From CAZLGM01 sp964623625 (GTDB lineage: Bacteria; Desulfobacterota; Desulfobulbia; Desulfobulbales; Desulfocapsaceae): 64,000 bases of DNA. Location: contig CAZUUJ010000010.1 of the NCBI GenBank assembly GCA_964623625.1, positions 1 through 64,000 of the forward strand. Direction: 5' to 3'. Under the pieces are notes generated by a model. The model was not told the origin of the DNA. It saw only the letters and a program-made list of their open reading frames with translations, and ran no database searches. The position numbers and the translations under genes were made by a program. The number at the start of each line of letters is the position of its first letter. The first letter of the stretch is position 1. Shown in pieces: positions 44,257 through 53,313 of this stretch.

Positions 44257-46146
44257 TTAAGTGCGGTGAAACCACTTCTTCACATCATTGCCTGAAAACC
44301 TCTTGATAACCGGTCTGCCGTGGGGACAGTGGGAAAAAAGATCAGCTTTAGCCATTTGGGCGAGCAAGGTCTCAACCTCTGCCTGTTCCAGCCGATCTCC
44401 CGATTTTACAGCCGCCTTGCAGGCCAGAGAGGTGAGCAGATCGTCCAAAGGATTTTTTAGGTCCTTCTGATCACTATCATCGCCGAATCGGCCTAAAATA
44501 TCAAAAAAAAGTTCACTCGGGTCGCATTGGCCGACAAGGGCAGGAATAGCGGAGATGATAAAGGAATTGCCGCCGAAATCCCTGAGCTGAAAACCAAGTT
44601 CCTCTATTCGTGCCAGGTTTTGTTCAACCAGCTGTGCCTGTTTCACTGATAATTCAACAGTCACTGGGAAAAGAAGGGATTGGGCCGCGATCTTTCCGGT
44701 AAGATGCTGTTTTTTCAATTGCTCGAAAAGCAATCGTTCATGGGCGGCATGTTGATCGATGACCAGCAGGTCATCACCTGCCTGGCAGAAGATATACAGG
44801 TCTTTGAAGACACCAATAACACGCAAAAATTCTTGCGTTGATTGTTGGCTGTTTTCAACAGGTTGATCAACCGTATAAGAGGTGGATTGTTCGCCGGTCA
44901 CTGAAACCGGTTTCTCCTCTATATTGTTCTGAAACGCCCTCTCAAGAGGTACTGTTCTCTCATCTGTGTTTCCTGTTTGAAAAGCTTGTTGGTCTTCCTT
45001 CACAGTATGAGAAACTGAGGGAGGGATGAACCGGGTTTGTTGGACAGCAGGACGGGAAAACAGACGCTCTTGTGGTCTTTCTTTTTCAAGAGGGACCGGA
45101 GAGGAACCCTGGACATCGTGGGACCCGAATATCTGGTTCTGAATACGTTGCTGCCATCTGTGCAAAGCTCTTTCAACAGTACGGCTGATTAACTGATGAA
45201 TGTCGCGGCTGTTGTGGAAGCGCACCTCATGTTTAGCCGGATGGACATTGACATCAACTTCCTCAGGCGGCAAGCGTAAATGTAGATAGCCGGCAGGGCT
45301 TTTTCCCTTCATCAGGAAACCGCGCAACCCGTCAGCCACCGCGTGGGTCATCAAACGGTCTTTCACAGCCCTGTTGTTAACAAACAGCCTCAGGTTCCGC
45401 CCTCCTGCCGGGCCTCTGTCGGGAGGGACCAGAAAGCCGCTGACCCACCGTTTTGGTTTTTTGTCATCTGCTTCTGATCCGATTTCCATCATCTCATCGT
45501 TATAGTTCAGAATCCGGACAAGCCGCTGTGACAGCGAGTAGTCCTTTTCCATATGGAGCACTTCACGGTTGTTGATACGCAGGATAAAGGTGGTGTCGAT
45601 AGCGCCCAGGCTGTAATTTTTTACAATCTCTTCAATGTGACCAAGTTCCGTGCGGGCTGTGCGTAGAAATTTACGGCGGGCGGGTGTGTTGCCGAACAGG
45701 TTGCGGATTTCAACGGTTGTACCGAGACTGCACCCAGCCTGATGGGCTTTGACAAGTTTGCCGTAATGAACAATGGTCTGAAAACCGAGCTCTTCCCCGG
45801 CCTGCCGGGAAGTGACGCTCATCCGGGAAACCGAAGCGATAGATGGCAGCGCTTCTCCACGAAAACCAAGGCTCGCGATAGCGCCGAGATCGTCATCGCT
45901 TTTAATTTTAGAAGTCCCATGTCTCTCCAGACTCAACAGGACATCATCTTCATCCATGCCTTCCCCGTTGTCGATGACCCGCATCAGTTTTGAGCCGTTT
46001 CCCTCGACATCGATTTCGATACGGTCGGCGCCGGCATCAAGACTGTTTTCGATCAGTTCCTTGATCACGGAAGCCGGGCGTTCGACAACTTCTCCGGCGG
46101 CAATTCGGTTGGCGATCTGTTCGGGCAGGATACGTATTTTGGACAT
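44257..46146 (-). CDS. mutL: DNA mismatch repair protein MutL
   Basis: A 629-residue MutL. The GHKL ATPase has GEVVERPASVIKELIENSLDA, DNGEGMDEDD and GFRGEALPSIASV. A variable linker (about 340-430) leads to the dimerisation domain. This carries the latent-endonuclease metal motif DQHAAHERLLFE, fitting DQHA(X)2E(X)4E, and also ACKAAV and CPHGRP. It is therefore the nicking type used where MutH is absent. mutS is not nearby. Confidence 0.95.
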   Translation of the reverse strand: MSKIRILPEQIANRIAAGEVVERPASVIKELIENSLDAGADRIEIDVEGNGSKLMRVIDNGEGMDEDDVLLSLERHGTSKIKSDDDLGAIASLGFRGEALPSIASVSRMSVTSRQAGEELGFQTIVHYGKLVKAHQAGCSLGTTVEIRNLFGNTPARRKFLRTARTELGHIEEIVKNYSLGAIDTTFILRINNREVLHMEKDYSLSQRLVRILNYNDEMMEIGSEADDKKPKRWVSGFLVPPDRGPAGGRNLRLFVNNRAVKDRLMTHAVADGLRGFLMKGKSPAGYLHLRLPPEEVDVNVHPAKHEVRFHNSRDIHQLISRTVERALHRWQQRIQNQIFGSHDVQGSSPVPLEKERPQERLFSRPAVQQTRFIPPSVSHTVKEDQQAFQTGNTDERTVPLERAFQNNIEEKPVSVTGEQSTSYTVDQPVENSQQSTQEFLRVIGVFKDLYIFCQAGDDLLVIDQHAAHERLLFEQLKKQHLTGKIAAQSLLFPVTVELSVKQAQLVEQNLARIEELGFQLRDFGGNSFIISAIPALVGQCDPSELFFDILGRFGDDSDQKDLKNPLDDLLTSLACKAAVKSGDRLEQAEVETLLAQMAKADLFSHCPHGRPVIKRFSGNDVKKWFHRT

Positions 46147-46339
46147 ACTGATTAAAGCTGTTTGACGGGAAACGGTTCTGCTGTTTTTGTATTAACTGAA
46201 CATAATACCATTTTTCTTAACTGAGGGGAGATATAAGTTCAAAAAGGAGTGTCATTGCCTGATAAATAAAGTAAAAACAATGAACTGAACAAATAACCAT
46301 ACCAAAACGAGCGTCCCAGTTTCAATCCCAATTCAACCC

Positions 46340-48223
46340 GTGGCAAAGAGAACACAGAATAAACGAACAAGAACTCCAGCAAGAAAAAAGAGAGCTCCGC
46401 GCACAAAACCATTTAATGAAAAGCACATTATCGGTTTTCTCTTTGGTATCAGCCTACTGCTCTCCCTTTTTCTCTTTGGCCTTTTTTATTCCCTGGCCGG
46501 GCTCAGAATTCCGGATCTCCGTTCTGTCGCCTATTATCAGCCCCTGCAAACCACAACAATCTATGATCGATACGGAGAGGTCGTTGACAGGATTTCCAGC
46601 GAAAATCGCATGGTCGTCCCACTCAGCTCCATGTCGCCATTGTTGCCCAAAGCGTTTGTGGCGGCAGAAGACAGCCGTTTTTACGATCATCCCGGGTTGG
46701 ATCTGTTTTCCGTACTGAGGGCCGCTGTTATCAATATTAAACGGGGTGGTAAGGCGCAGGGTGGATCGACCATTACCCAGCAGGTCGCCCGATCACTACT
46801 GCTCACTCCAGAAAAATCGTATATCAGGAAATTCAGGGAGGCTATCCTGGCCTGGCGGATCGATCAACTGCTCACAAAGGATGAGATCCTCTATATTTAT
46901 CTGAATCAGATCTATCTCGGGGAAGGTGCCTACGGGGTGCAGTCGGCAGCCAGAGTCTATTTTAATAAATCGGCCGATGAGTTGAATCTGGCGGAGTGTG
47001 CTGTACTGGCCGGTCTTCCCCAGGCGCCCAGCCGGTATTCTCCATTGAGAAATTATAAAGCGGCTAAGAAAAGACAGCACTATGTTTTAAACAGGATGAA
47101 TGCCGAAGAGATGATCACTAAAAAACAGGCCAACCGTACTTTTCAAGCGCGATTAACTTTTCACAAACCGCCACTGAATAAAAACAGTGAGAATGGCTAT
47201 TTTCTACGGATCGTAAAAAAACGGGCGGAAAAAGTTTTAGGCGTTCCTCTTGCCCGAGCCGGGGTGCGGATCTACACAACCTTGGATTCTTCCATGCAGC
47301 GACGGGCTGTTGGCAGTTTGAGAAAAGGGGTGAAGCAGTCTTTCAACCGACAGCCGAAGACAGATAAAAAACGGATTGTACCCCAAGGCGCGCTTGTCTC
47401 GATTGAGATCTGCAGCGGCAAGGTCAGGGCTGTTGTCGGCGGAGTCGACTGGGTGGTCACCCCCTATGACCGAGCAACCAGCGCTCGCAGACCGGCCGGT
47501 TCCGTTTTTAAACCACTTCTATACTCCGCTGCCCTGGAAAAGGGTATGAGTCCGGAGAGCATTGTCGTGGATGGACCTCTTGCCCTGAAACGTTCGGATT
47601 CCGAGATCTGGCGGCCCAAGAACTTTTCCGGCAGATTCCATGGCCGAGTCACATTGCACGAGGCTCTGGTGCACTCCTATAACAGTGCAGCAATCAGGCT
47701 TCTGCAAAAGACAGGTGTAGACTCCGTACATAGGATTGCCTCTGCCTCCGGGATTGGCAGTAAAATGACAACGGACCTCTCCCTTGCACTGGGGGCTGTT
47801 GATGTATCTCTTCTGGAAATGACTTCCGCATACACGCCTTTTGGCTGCTCAGGATATTACAGACCTCCGGTCTTTATTGATAAGATTACCGAGATGGATG
47901 GAGAGACTCTTTATCAACCCGGGTCGAAGAAGAAACCGGTATTGACCTCAAAGACGGCTAAATCCATGAAAAACATGCTCGGTTCGGTTGTTTCCATTGG
48001 AACCGGAAGAAGGGCGGCAGGACTGGGTATCTGGACAGGTGGCAAAACGGGAACGTCCAATGATAGTCGCGATGCCTGGTTTATCGGTTTTACAGACAGG
48101 CTGTTGACCGGTATCTGGGTCGGCCATGATGATAACCGTTCCCTTGGAAAGGGTGAAAACGGAGGACGGACAGTTGCCCCAATTTGGCTGGATTTTATGA
48201 AGCGGGCCAACGGTATAAAATAG
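46340..48223 (+). CDS. Class A penicillin-binding protein (PBP1A-like)
   Basis: A 627-residue bifunctional peptidoglycan synthase. After a basic N-terminus and one transmembrane helix (about 32-53), the glycosyltransferase domain has EDSRFYDHPGLD, GGSTITQQVARSLLL and LNQIYLGEGAYGVQSAA. The transpeptidase domain has the active-site SVFK in RRPAGSVFKPL, SYN and KTGTSNDSRDAWFIG. The start is GTG 46340; no strong ribosome site is seen. It lies divergent from mutL and should act in cell elongation or repair of the wall. Confidence 0.93.
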   Translation: MAKRTQNKRTRTPARKKRAPRTKPFNEKHIIGFLFGISLLLSLFLFGLFYSLAGLRIPDLRSVAYYQPLQTTTIYDRYGEVVDRISSENRMVVPLSSMSPLLPKAFVAAEDSRFYDHPGLDLFSVLRAAVINIKRGGKAQGGSTITQQVARSLLLTPEKSYIRKFREAILAWRIDQLLTKDEILYIYLNQIYLGEGAYGVQSAARVYFNKSADELNLAECAVLAGLPQAPSRYSPLRNYKAAKKRQHYVLNRMNAEEMITKKQANRTFQARLTFHKPPLNKNSENGYFLRIVKKRAEKVLGVPLARAGVRIYTTLDSSMQRRAVGSLRKGVKQSFNRQPKTDKKRIVPQGALVSIEICSGKVRAVVGGVDWVVTPYDRATSARRPAGSVFKPLLYSAALEKGMSPESIVVDGPLALKRSDSEIWRPKNFSGRFHGRVTLHEALVHSYNSAAIRLLQKTGVDSVHRIASASGIGSKMTTDLSLALGAVDVSLLEMTSAYTPFGCSGYYRPPVFIDKITEMDGETLYQPGSKKKPVLTSKTAKSMKNMLGSVVSIGTGRRAAGLGIWTGGKTGTSNDSRDAWFIGFTDRLLTGIWVGHDDNRSLGKGENGGRTVAPIWLDFMKRANGIK

Positions 48224-48491
48224 ATTGCAGCCCGGTTTATATCTTTAAGAACACCGAATCCCTGTCGACTCTATATTGTTGAAAATTTAAAAAAACAATT
48301 ACTAGATTTTTTAGGTTTTTTATTTCTAGCCAAATAGATTCAGGAATAAGGTTAAAATCATTTCTGAGGTTGCTGATTGATATTCCCTCCGGTTATCATA
48401 TAATATGAAACCGAGTTGGACTATTCTAAGAAGGAAAGTGGTAGTGTTAGGATAATATAATCTTTCAATCATGTTAACATAGGAGAGCGTA

Positions 48492-49049
48492 GTGGAAAAA
48501 AGAGTACTTGTTCCCCTGGCTGAAGGTTTTGAGATGGTAGAAGCACTGAGTGTAGTGGATGTCCTGCGGCGCGGTAATATTCAGGTGGATACTGCGGCTT
48601 TGGGGAATAACCTGCAAGTGACTTCTTCCCATGGTGTCACTGTTTTCGCCGATAAACTGCTGAGTAACTGTCTGGACCAGGTGTACGACCTTATCGTTCT
48701 TCCCGGTGGTATTCCAGGAGCTGAAAACCTAAAGAGTTCTGATGAGCTTGCCGAACTGTTGAAAAAGCAACGTAAGGAAGAACGGTTGTATGGCGCAATC
48801 TGCGCTTCACCTGCACTTGTTTTGGAACATCATGGCTTACTGGAAGGTAAAAAGGCCACCTGTCATCCCGGCTTTGTCTCCCATCTCTCCTCTCAGGAAC
48901 ACACGGGTGAAAAGGTGGTGGTTGATGGAAACTGTGTCACCTCCCGGGGAGCCGGAACTTCCATTGACTTTGCCCTTAAGCTGCTTGCTCTGCTAGCTGG
49001 TGAAGAGACAAAACAAAATGTTAAACAAGGTCTTGCCCTTATCGATTGA
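48492..49049 (+). CDS. DJ-1/PfpI-family protein
   Basis: A 185-residue protein of the DJ-1/ThiJ group. The nucleophile elbow YGAICASPALVLEHHGLL holds the reactive Cys, with the acidic partner in LAEGFEMVEAL near the N-terminus and the CHPGF segment behind. Members act as deglycases, glyoxalases or redox-sensing chaperones; the sequence cannot choose between them. The start is GTG 48492, preceded by AGGAGAGCGTA. It is monocistronic. Confidence 0.88.
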   Translation: MEKRVLVPLAEGFEMVEALSVVDVLRRGNIQVDTAALGNNLQVTSSHGVTVFADKLLSNCLDQVYDLIVLPGGIPGAENLKSSDELAELLKKQRKEERLYGAICASPALVLEHHGLLEGKKATCHPGFVSHLSSQEHTGEKVVVDGNCVTSRGAGTSIDFALKLLALLAGEETKQNVKQGLALID

Positions 49050-49235
49050 TACCAGATAACAGGTGAGTTTTATAAATACACAACTTTCCTATGTATCATC
49101 GTTCTCGCAGACATACCTCTTAGCTCGACGTCATATTGCTGCCTTCAACCTCGAGTATTTACTTGTGTATTTCAACTTGAGGTTTCTACTGTTGCCCAAA
49201 AGGACGAGGAAATATCCCCGCCCTTTTGGGTTAGC

Positions 49236-49469
49236 CTACCCGTAAAGCGTCTCAATCCATCTTATCGCTTCCGTATTATTTACCTTGCCAAAATACCGCT
49301 GAGTTGTTGAAAGGTCGGTATGCCGTAGGATAACTTTGTTGACAATTTCCAAAGGAGTACCAGATCTTGAGGTACAAGTGGCGGCGCGTCGCCCCAAACC
49401 ATGATGAGTTAGTAAAGGATCTGGCCTGGAAAAAAGAACATACAAAAAATGGATAACAGGACAACCCAC
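49236..49469 (-). pseudogene. C-terminal remnant of a tyrosine recombinase
   Basis: On the minus strand the frame ends with SGTPLEIVNKVILRHTDLST and TQRYFGKVNNTEAIRWIETLYG, which includes the nucleophilic-Tyr region of a phage-type integrase. The preceding THHGLGRRAAT is a worn H-x-L-R-R box in which the first Arg has become Gly. Residues before it do not resemble an integrase, and repeat C1 begins just upstream. Only about the last 60 residues survive, so it cannot be active. It marks a former mobile element in this accessory stretch. Confidence 0.7.
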
Positions 49470-49480
49470 TGTAATTGAAA

Positions 49481-49550
49481 GGGTCAGAACAAAATAAAAT
49501 AGGCTTGTAACTCGTAGATTTCCCAGTGAATTTAATTCTGTTCTGTCCCT
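49481..49550 (+). repeat. REP-like element C1
   Basis: A 70-bp unit with inverted ends GGGTCAGAAC and TTCTGTCCC, AT-rich inner arms (AAAATAAAAT against AATTTAATT) and centre GGCTTGTAACTCGTAGA. It is followed by a short direct repeat CCCTATTAATT. It is homologous to C2 at 50322-50392. The surrounding 49050-49756 sequence has no intact gene. Confidence 0.65.
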
Positions 49551-49756
49551 ATTAATTCAGACCCTATTAATTATGTATCCCCTTGACTTATCGTTCATAT
49601 ACACTATTATTTCTATAATAGTTCAATAATAAAATACAATAGAGCAGCGCTTAAGTCGTATTAAAGCTCTGTTTTTATATTAGCGAGATCGTATACATTC
49701 GGTGAGCTATTACTGCTTAAGCGTATCACATCAACCATTGCCAAATGGAGGTACGT

Positions 49757-50188
49757 ATGGGCTTTTTTGATTCACTGTTTGGAAGAAAAGAAGAGTATCC
49801 CCCCTTGGATGCCAATTCTGGGACTATGGAACTGATCAAGGCAATGCAGGCACCCCTTGAAAAGTTCTGCCAGGAGACGGATGATACTCTCGAACTGATC
49901 CCCACGACAGAAACTGCTTACGTTTTTCTAGGTGCTCCCCCAAAACGATTTGCTATTGCCTGGATAGACAAAGATGGCACAATACACAATTTCAAAACCT
50001 TAGCTGAACAAGAAGGTGTTTCGGATATGAAACTTCAGCGTCTTATTGGCAAGTTGGGTAATGCATACAGGGACAGCAGCAAGGACGACCGGTTCTCAAC
50101 AACACTGGGAGGCAAAGAGTTAACCGTCACACAATCAGATACTCTGGCCACCAATCTGAAGCAAGTTATTGAAGAGGCCACTGCCTAA
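49757..50188 (+). CDS. Small soluble protein of unknown function
   Basis: A 143-residue cytoplasmic protein starting MGFFDSLFGRKEE. ATG 49757 is preferred because GGAGG (49747-49751) sits 5 bp upstream. No catalytic motif or named family is recognised. The body is mixed alpha/beta, with a FAIAWIDKDGTIHNFKTLAEQEG core and a charged helical end. A terminator follows. The gene is bracketed by two direct copies of a REP-like element, which may mean it was acquired or is moved as a unit. Confidence 0.7.
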   Translation: MGFFDSLFGRKEEYPPLDANSGTMELIKAMQAPLEKFCQETDDTLELIPTTETAYVFLGAPPKRFAIAWIDKDGTIHNFKTLAEQEGVSDMKLQRLIGKLGNAYRDSSKDDRFSTTLGGKELTVTQSDTLATNLKQVIEEATA

Positions 50189-50216
50189 AACAACAATATA
50201 AATGATTTAACCACGA

Positions 50217-50256
50217 TAAAAGGGTATGTCTATACTTCATAAGGCATATCCTTTTT
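50217..50256 (+). terminator. Rho-independent terminator after the small gene
   Basis: AAAAGGGTATG pairs with CATATCCTTTT (one G-U pair), followed by TCT. It lies about 30 bp after the stop at 50188. Confidence 0.7.
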
Positions 50257-50321
50257 CTATGGGTGATAGGAAATTGCTTTCCCGCTCCCGCTAAAAACAG
50301 ACAACATAAAAGTGGTCAAAA

Positions 50322-50392
50322 GGGGTCGGAACTAAATTAAATCGGCTTGTATCTCGTAGAGTTTCCAGTGAATTTAATTCTGTTCTGATCCT
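50322..50392 (+). repeat. REP-like element C2
   Basis: Same unit and orientation as C1, 841 bp further on. The ends are GGGTCGGAAC and GTTCTGATCC, with centre GGCTTGTATCTCGTAGAG and the shared TTCCAGTGAATTTAATTC. The rest of 50189-50579 has no gene. Confidence 0.65.
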
Positions 50393-50579
50393 TTTTGTTT
50401 TCAAAGGGTAACATGAAATGAAGAGGGCATAACAAGGCAATTAACGCTGACACAAAACATCGGCGGTTTAACTGATTTTTACTGTACGCATCAGGTTCAA
50501 TGAAAATTCAGTGTTAATCTTCCGTATTTCGCGGCAGGTTATCGCAACGTTATATTTCATAAAAACAAGAGAGAACGAA

Positions 50580-51983
50580 ATGGGTGGTTTCTTTGGTTGC
50601 GCCTCACAGCAAAATTGTAATAAAGAAATTTTTTATGGAACTGATTACCTGTCTCACCTTGGGACTAAACGGGGTGGAATTGCCACAGTAAACAAAAATG
50701 AATTCCACAGGAAAATCCATAATCTAGAAAATGCTTACTTTCGATCAAAATTTGAATCAGACATTGATAAATTGATTGGAAATATGGGTATAGGGGTCAT
50801 CAGTGATACAGATTCCCAACCCATTCTCATCCATTCTCATCTTGGTAAATTTGCAGTGGTTACCGTTGGGAAAATCGCCAACCTTGATGAACTGACTCAG
50901 GAGGCATTTTTAAACAATATCCATTTTGCAGAATCCAGCCAGGGGGATATCAACCCTTCAGAACTTGTTGCCATTCTAATCAGCCAGAAGGGGTCATTTG
51001 AGGAAGGCATCTCAAATGCACAGGCAAAGATTAAAGGTTCCTGTTCTATGTTGCTGCTGACGTCAACCGGTATATTTACCGCAAGGGACAAGTTGGGAAG
51101 AACCCCTATCATTATCGGTAGAAGAAACAATGGTTTTGCTGCCAGTTCAGAATCAGCTGCTTTTTCAAACCTTGGGTTTGAAACTGATTATTATGTTGGC
51201 CCTAATGAAATCATTAAGATGACACCGGACGGGTATGAACAGGTTCAGGCGCCTGGAAATAAAATGCAGATTTGTACATTTCTGTGGGTCTATTACGGGT
51301 ATCCAGTCTCCAGTTATGAAGGCATCAACACGGAACAAGTTCGATACAAGTGCGGAACAGCCCTGGCTAAAAGAGAAACATCCAAAGCCGATCTTGTTGC
51401 CGGAATTCCGGATTCCGGCATTGGTCATGCCATCGGGTTTGCCAATGAAAGCAAGATTCCCTATATGCGACCCTATGTAAAATATACACCGACATGGCCC
51501 AGAAGTTTTATGCCTCAAAACCAGGAAATGCGAGACCTTGTGGCACGAATGAAATTAATTCCCATCAGGGAAATAATCCAAGGAAAGCGTATTATCTTTT
51601 GTGATGATTCTGTTGTTCGGGGCACCCAGCTTAGGGACAATACGGAGATACTGTATGAATACGGCGCCAAAGATGTTCATATGAGAATCGCCTGTCCATG
51701 CCTGATTCATCCGTGCGAATTCCTCAATTTTTCAACATCCAGGTCAACGCTTGATCTGGCAGGTAGAAAAGCCATTTATAAGATTGAAGGCACTGAAGAT
51801 ACAGACTTGACTGATTATGCCATTGATGGCTCAGATAAACATAAGGCCATGATTGAGAAAATTATTGATGAACTCAGACTGACCAGTCTAAGGTATCAGA
51901 AATTAGAAGATCTGGTCGCTGCCATTGGCATGCCCAAAGAAAAATTGTGCACCCATTGCTGGGATTGCTCCAGCTACTTTTAG
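50580..51983 (+). CDS. Amidophosphoribosyltransferase paralogue (PurF-like) without Cys nucleophile
   Basis: A 467-residue PurF homologue. The phosphoribosyltransferase half has the PRPP loop IIFCDDSVVRGTQLRDN and the GIPDSGIGHAIGFA segment. The N-terminal Ntn-hydrolase half begins MGGFFGCASQQNC, so the position-2 Cys that PurF uses to hydrolyse glutamine is Gly; the nearest Cys is residue 7. The C-terminus has CTHCWDC, a possible metal site. ATG 50580 (after GAGAGAACGAA) gives the proper N-terminus; the frame opens at GTG 50511. It could use ammonia or have another role. It stands alone, away from purine genes. Confidence 0.82.
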   Translation: MGGFFGCASQQNCNKEIFYGTDYLSHLGTKRGGIATVNKNEFHRKIHNLENAYFRSKFESDIDKLIGNMGIGVISDTDSQPILIHSHLGKFAVVTVGKIANLDELTQEAFLNNIHFAESSQGDINPSELVAILISQKGSFEEGISNAQAKIKGSCSMLLLTSTGIFTARDKLGRTPIIIGRRNNGFAASSESAAFSNLGFETDYYVGPNEIIKMTPDGYEQVQAPGNKMQICTFLWVYYGYPVSSYEGINTEQVRYKCGTALAKRETSKADLVAGIPDSGIGHAIGFANESKIPYMRPYVKYTPTWPRSFMPQNQEMRDLVARMKLIPIREIIQGKRIIFCDDSVVRGTQLRDNTEILYEYGAKDVHMRIACPCLIHPCEFLNFSTSRSTLDLAGRKAIYKIEGTEDTDLTDYAIDGSDKHKAMIEKIIDELRLTSLRYQKLEDLVAAIGMPKEKLCTHCWDCSSYF

Positions 51984-52427
51984 GGTGTAGCTGAACTCCG
52001 GTATTCCTCATTGGGTGAAGAAATATTTAAGTACGACAGAAGACAAGAAGATGTGAGAAAATTGGGCAGATCCTGAATTGTTCATTTTATGGAATACCAG
52101 AAGCTCTTATATACGAAGACCTGGGGACAGGTTGCTAAATTCCAAAAGGAAAATGAGCCGGTCGAGCCGGATACCTAGGTTGTTAATATTGCCACATCGA
52201 AGATCTCAATTTCTTGTTGATTCCCAACCGAAGGTGTCTATTGTCTGTCTTCAATGCCATCTATAAATAGTTCGGCTTTCTTTCGATATATCTTATAAGG
52301 TGATTTCTCCATCTTCTCCCATCTACGATTGGAAGGAGGGGCAACAGGAATAATTTCAGCCAGTTCTTATCTTTTGTTGAGATAGTTTTTAAAACAACCA
52401 CCTGTTTGCTATTATGCTACTACTCTT
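51984..52427. other. Intergenic region between convergent genes
   Basis: No supported gene. On the minus strand a frame of about 40 codons can be read (52265-52375, including APPSNRRWEKMEKSPYKIYR), but it has no start signal and no recognised relative. It may be a relic. Confidence 0.3.
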
Positions 52428-53303
52428 TTACCATGGTGATGTCTGGAGAACCTGTTGCCTTGCAACCGGATGATGGGCGATTGCATGGTCAATTTTATGT
52501 AGGAAAGATTCCCTGTATGCTGGCAGCAGGCCTCTTAAGGTCTCAATATTGTTGCCGTGATCTCCCCAGTACATCATATTGAAATTGTCAAGGTTCTCCA
52601 GCAAATATTTTTCTTCTTCAAGGATCTGCAGCGGAGTTGCCTGAATGAATTCACCTGTCTCAACCTGATTGGCCAGGATGGTTCCCGGCTGAACAGTCAG
52701 TGCCATGGGTGCCAGCTCTTCAGGCTGCAGAATGTTGAGTAGTTTTGTAGTTTTTACAATATGCTCTCTGGATCGCTTCTTACCACCAATCCCAAAAATA
52801 ATTGAGATGAGCACTTCTATACCGGCTGCTTTGGCATGGCCAATACCCTCTTTGGCCTGCTCAGGAGTCAGCCCCTTGTTGATTAGCTCTAATGTCTCAA
52901 TATCACCGGACTCAAGACCCGTATACACCTTGGACAATCCCGCTTCTTTGAGTTGTTTAAGTTCTTCAACGGATTTGCGTCTGAGGTCATTCAATCCTGA
53001 ATAGAGAGAAATCTTTGTACACTCTGGAAAGGTTGAAGTAATTTTTTCAAGAATTTTTACAAGAAATTTTGTCTTCAGAGCCAGTACGTTTCCGTCAACG
53101 AGAAAGATTGATCCGGCCTGAGGATAAATCTGTCCTGCCTTCTCGATATCCTCGAAAATCTCATCGATCACTCTGATACGAAATCGTTTTTCTCGGAACA
53201 TGTCGCAGAATGTGCATTTATTATGGGTACACCCCAGGGTTGCCTGTATCAGTAAACTATCGGCCTCTATCCAGGGACGGTATATCTTTCCTTCATATCG
53301 CAT
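52428..53303 (-). CDS. Radical SAM protein with CX4CX2C cluster motif
   Basis: About 291 residues starting at ATG 53303 (MRYEGKIYRPWIEADS); the frame extends further upstream, but this start lies 10 bp after the stop of the SDR gene and fits the family. The iron-sulfur motif is CTHNKCTFC, spaced CX4CX2C rather than CX3CX2C; this spacing is seen in a small group of otherwise normal radical SAM proteins. SAM-binding segments such as GLNDLRRKS and YTGLESGD are present. It is the last gene of the minus-strand operon with the SDR and MDR genes. The substrate is unknown. Confidence 0.85.
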   Translation of the reverse strand: MRYEGKIYRPWIEADSLLIQATLGCTHNKCTFCDMFREKRFRIRVIDEIFEDIEKAGQIYPQAGSIFLVDGNVLALKTKFLVKILEKITSTFPECTKISLYSGLNDLRRKSVEELKQLKEAGLSKVYTGLESGDIETLELINKGLTPEQAKEGIGHAKAAGIEVLISIIFGIGGKKRSREHIVKTTKLLNILQPEELAPMALTVQPGTILANQVETGEFIQATPLQILEEEKYLLENLDNFNMMYWGDHGNNIETLRGLLPAYRESFLHKIDHAIAHHPVARQQVLQTSPW

Positions 53304-53313
53304 TTTTATATCC

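Noticed and set aside
49063..49245. 60-codon frame after the DJ-1 gene
   Set aside because: No family, no ribosome site; overlaps the integrase remnant on the other strand.
52265..52375. Short minus-strand frame as a gene relic
   Set aside because: About 40 codons without start, ribosome site or recognised relative; noted only in the intergenic entry.
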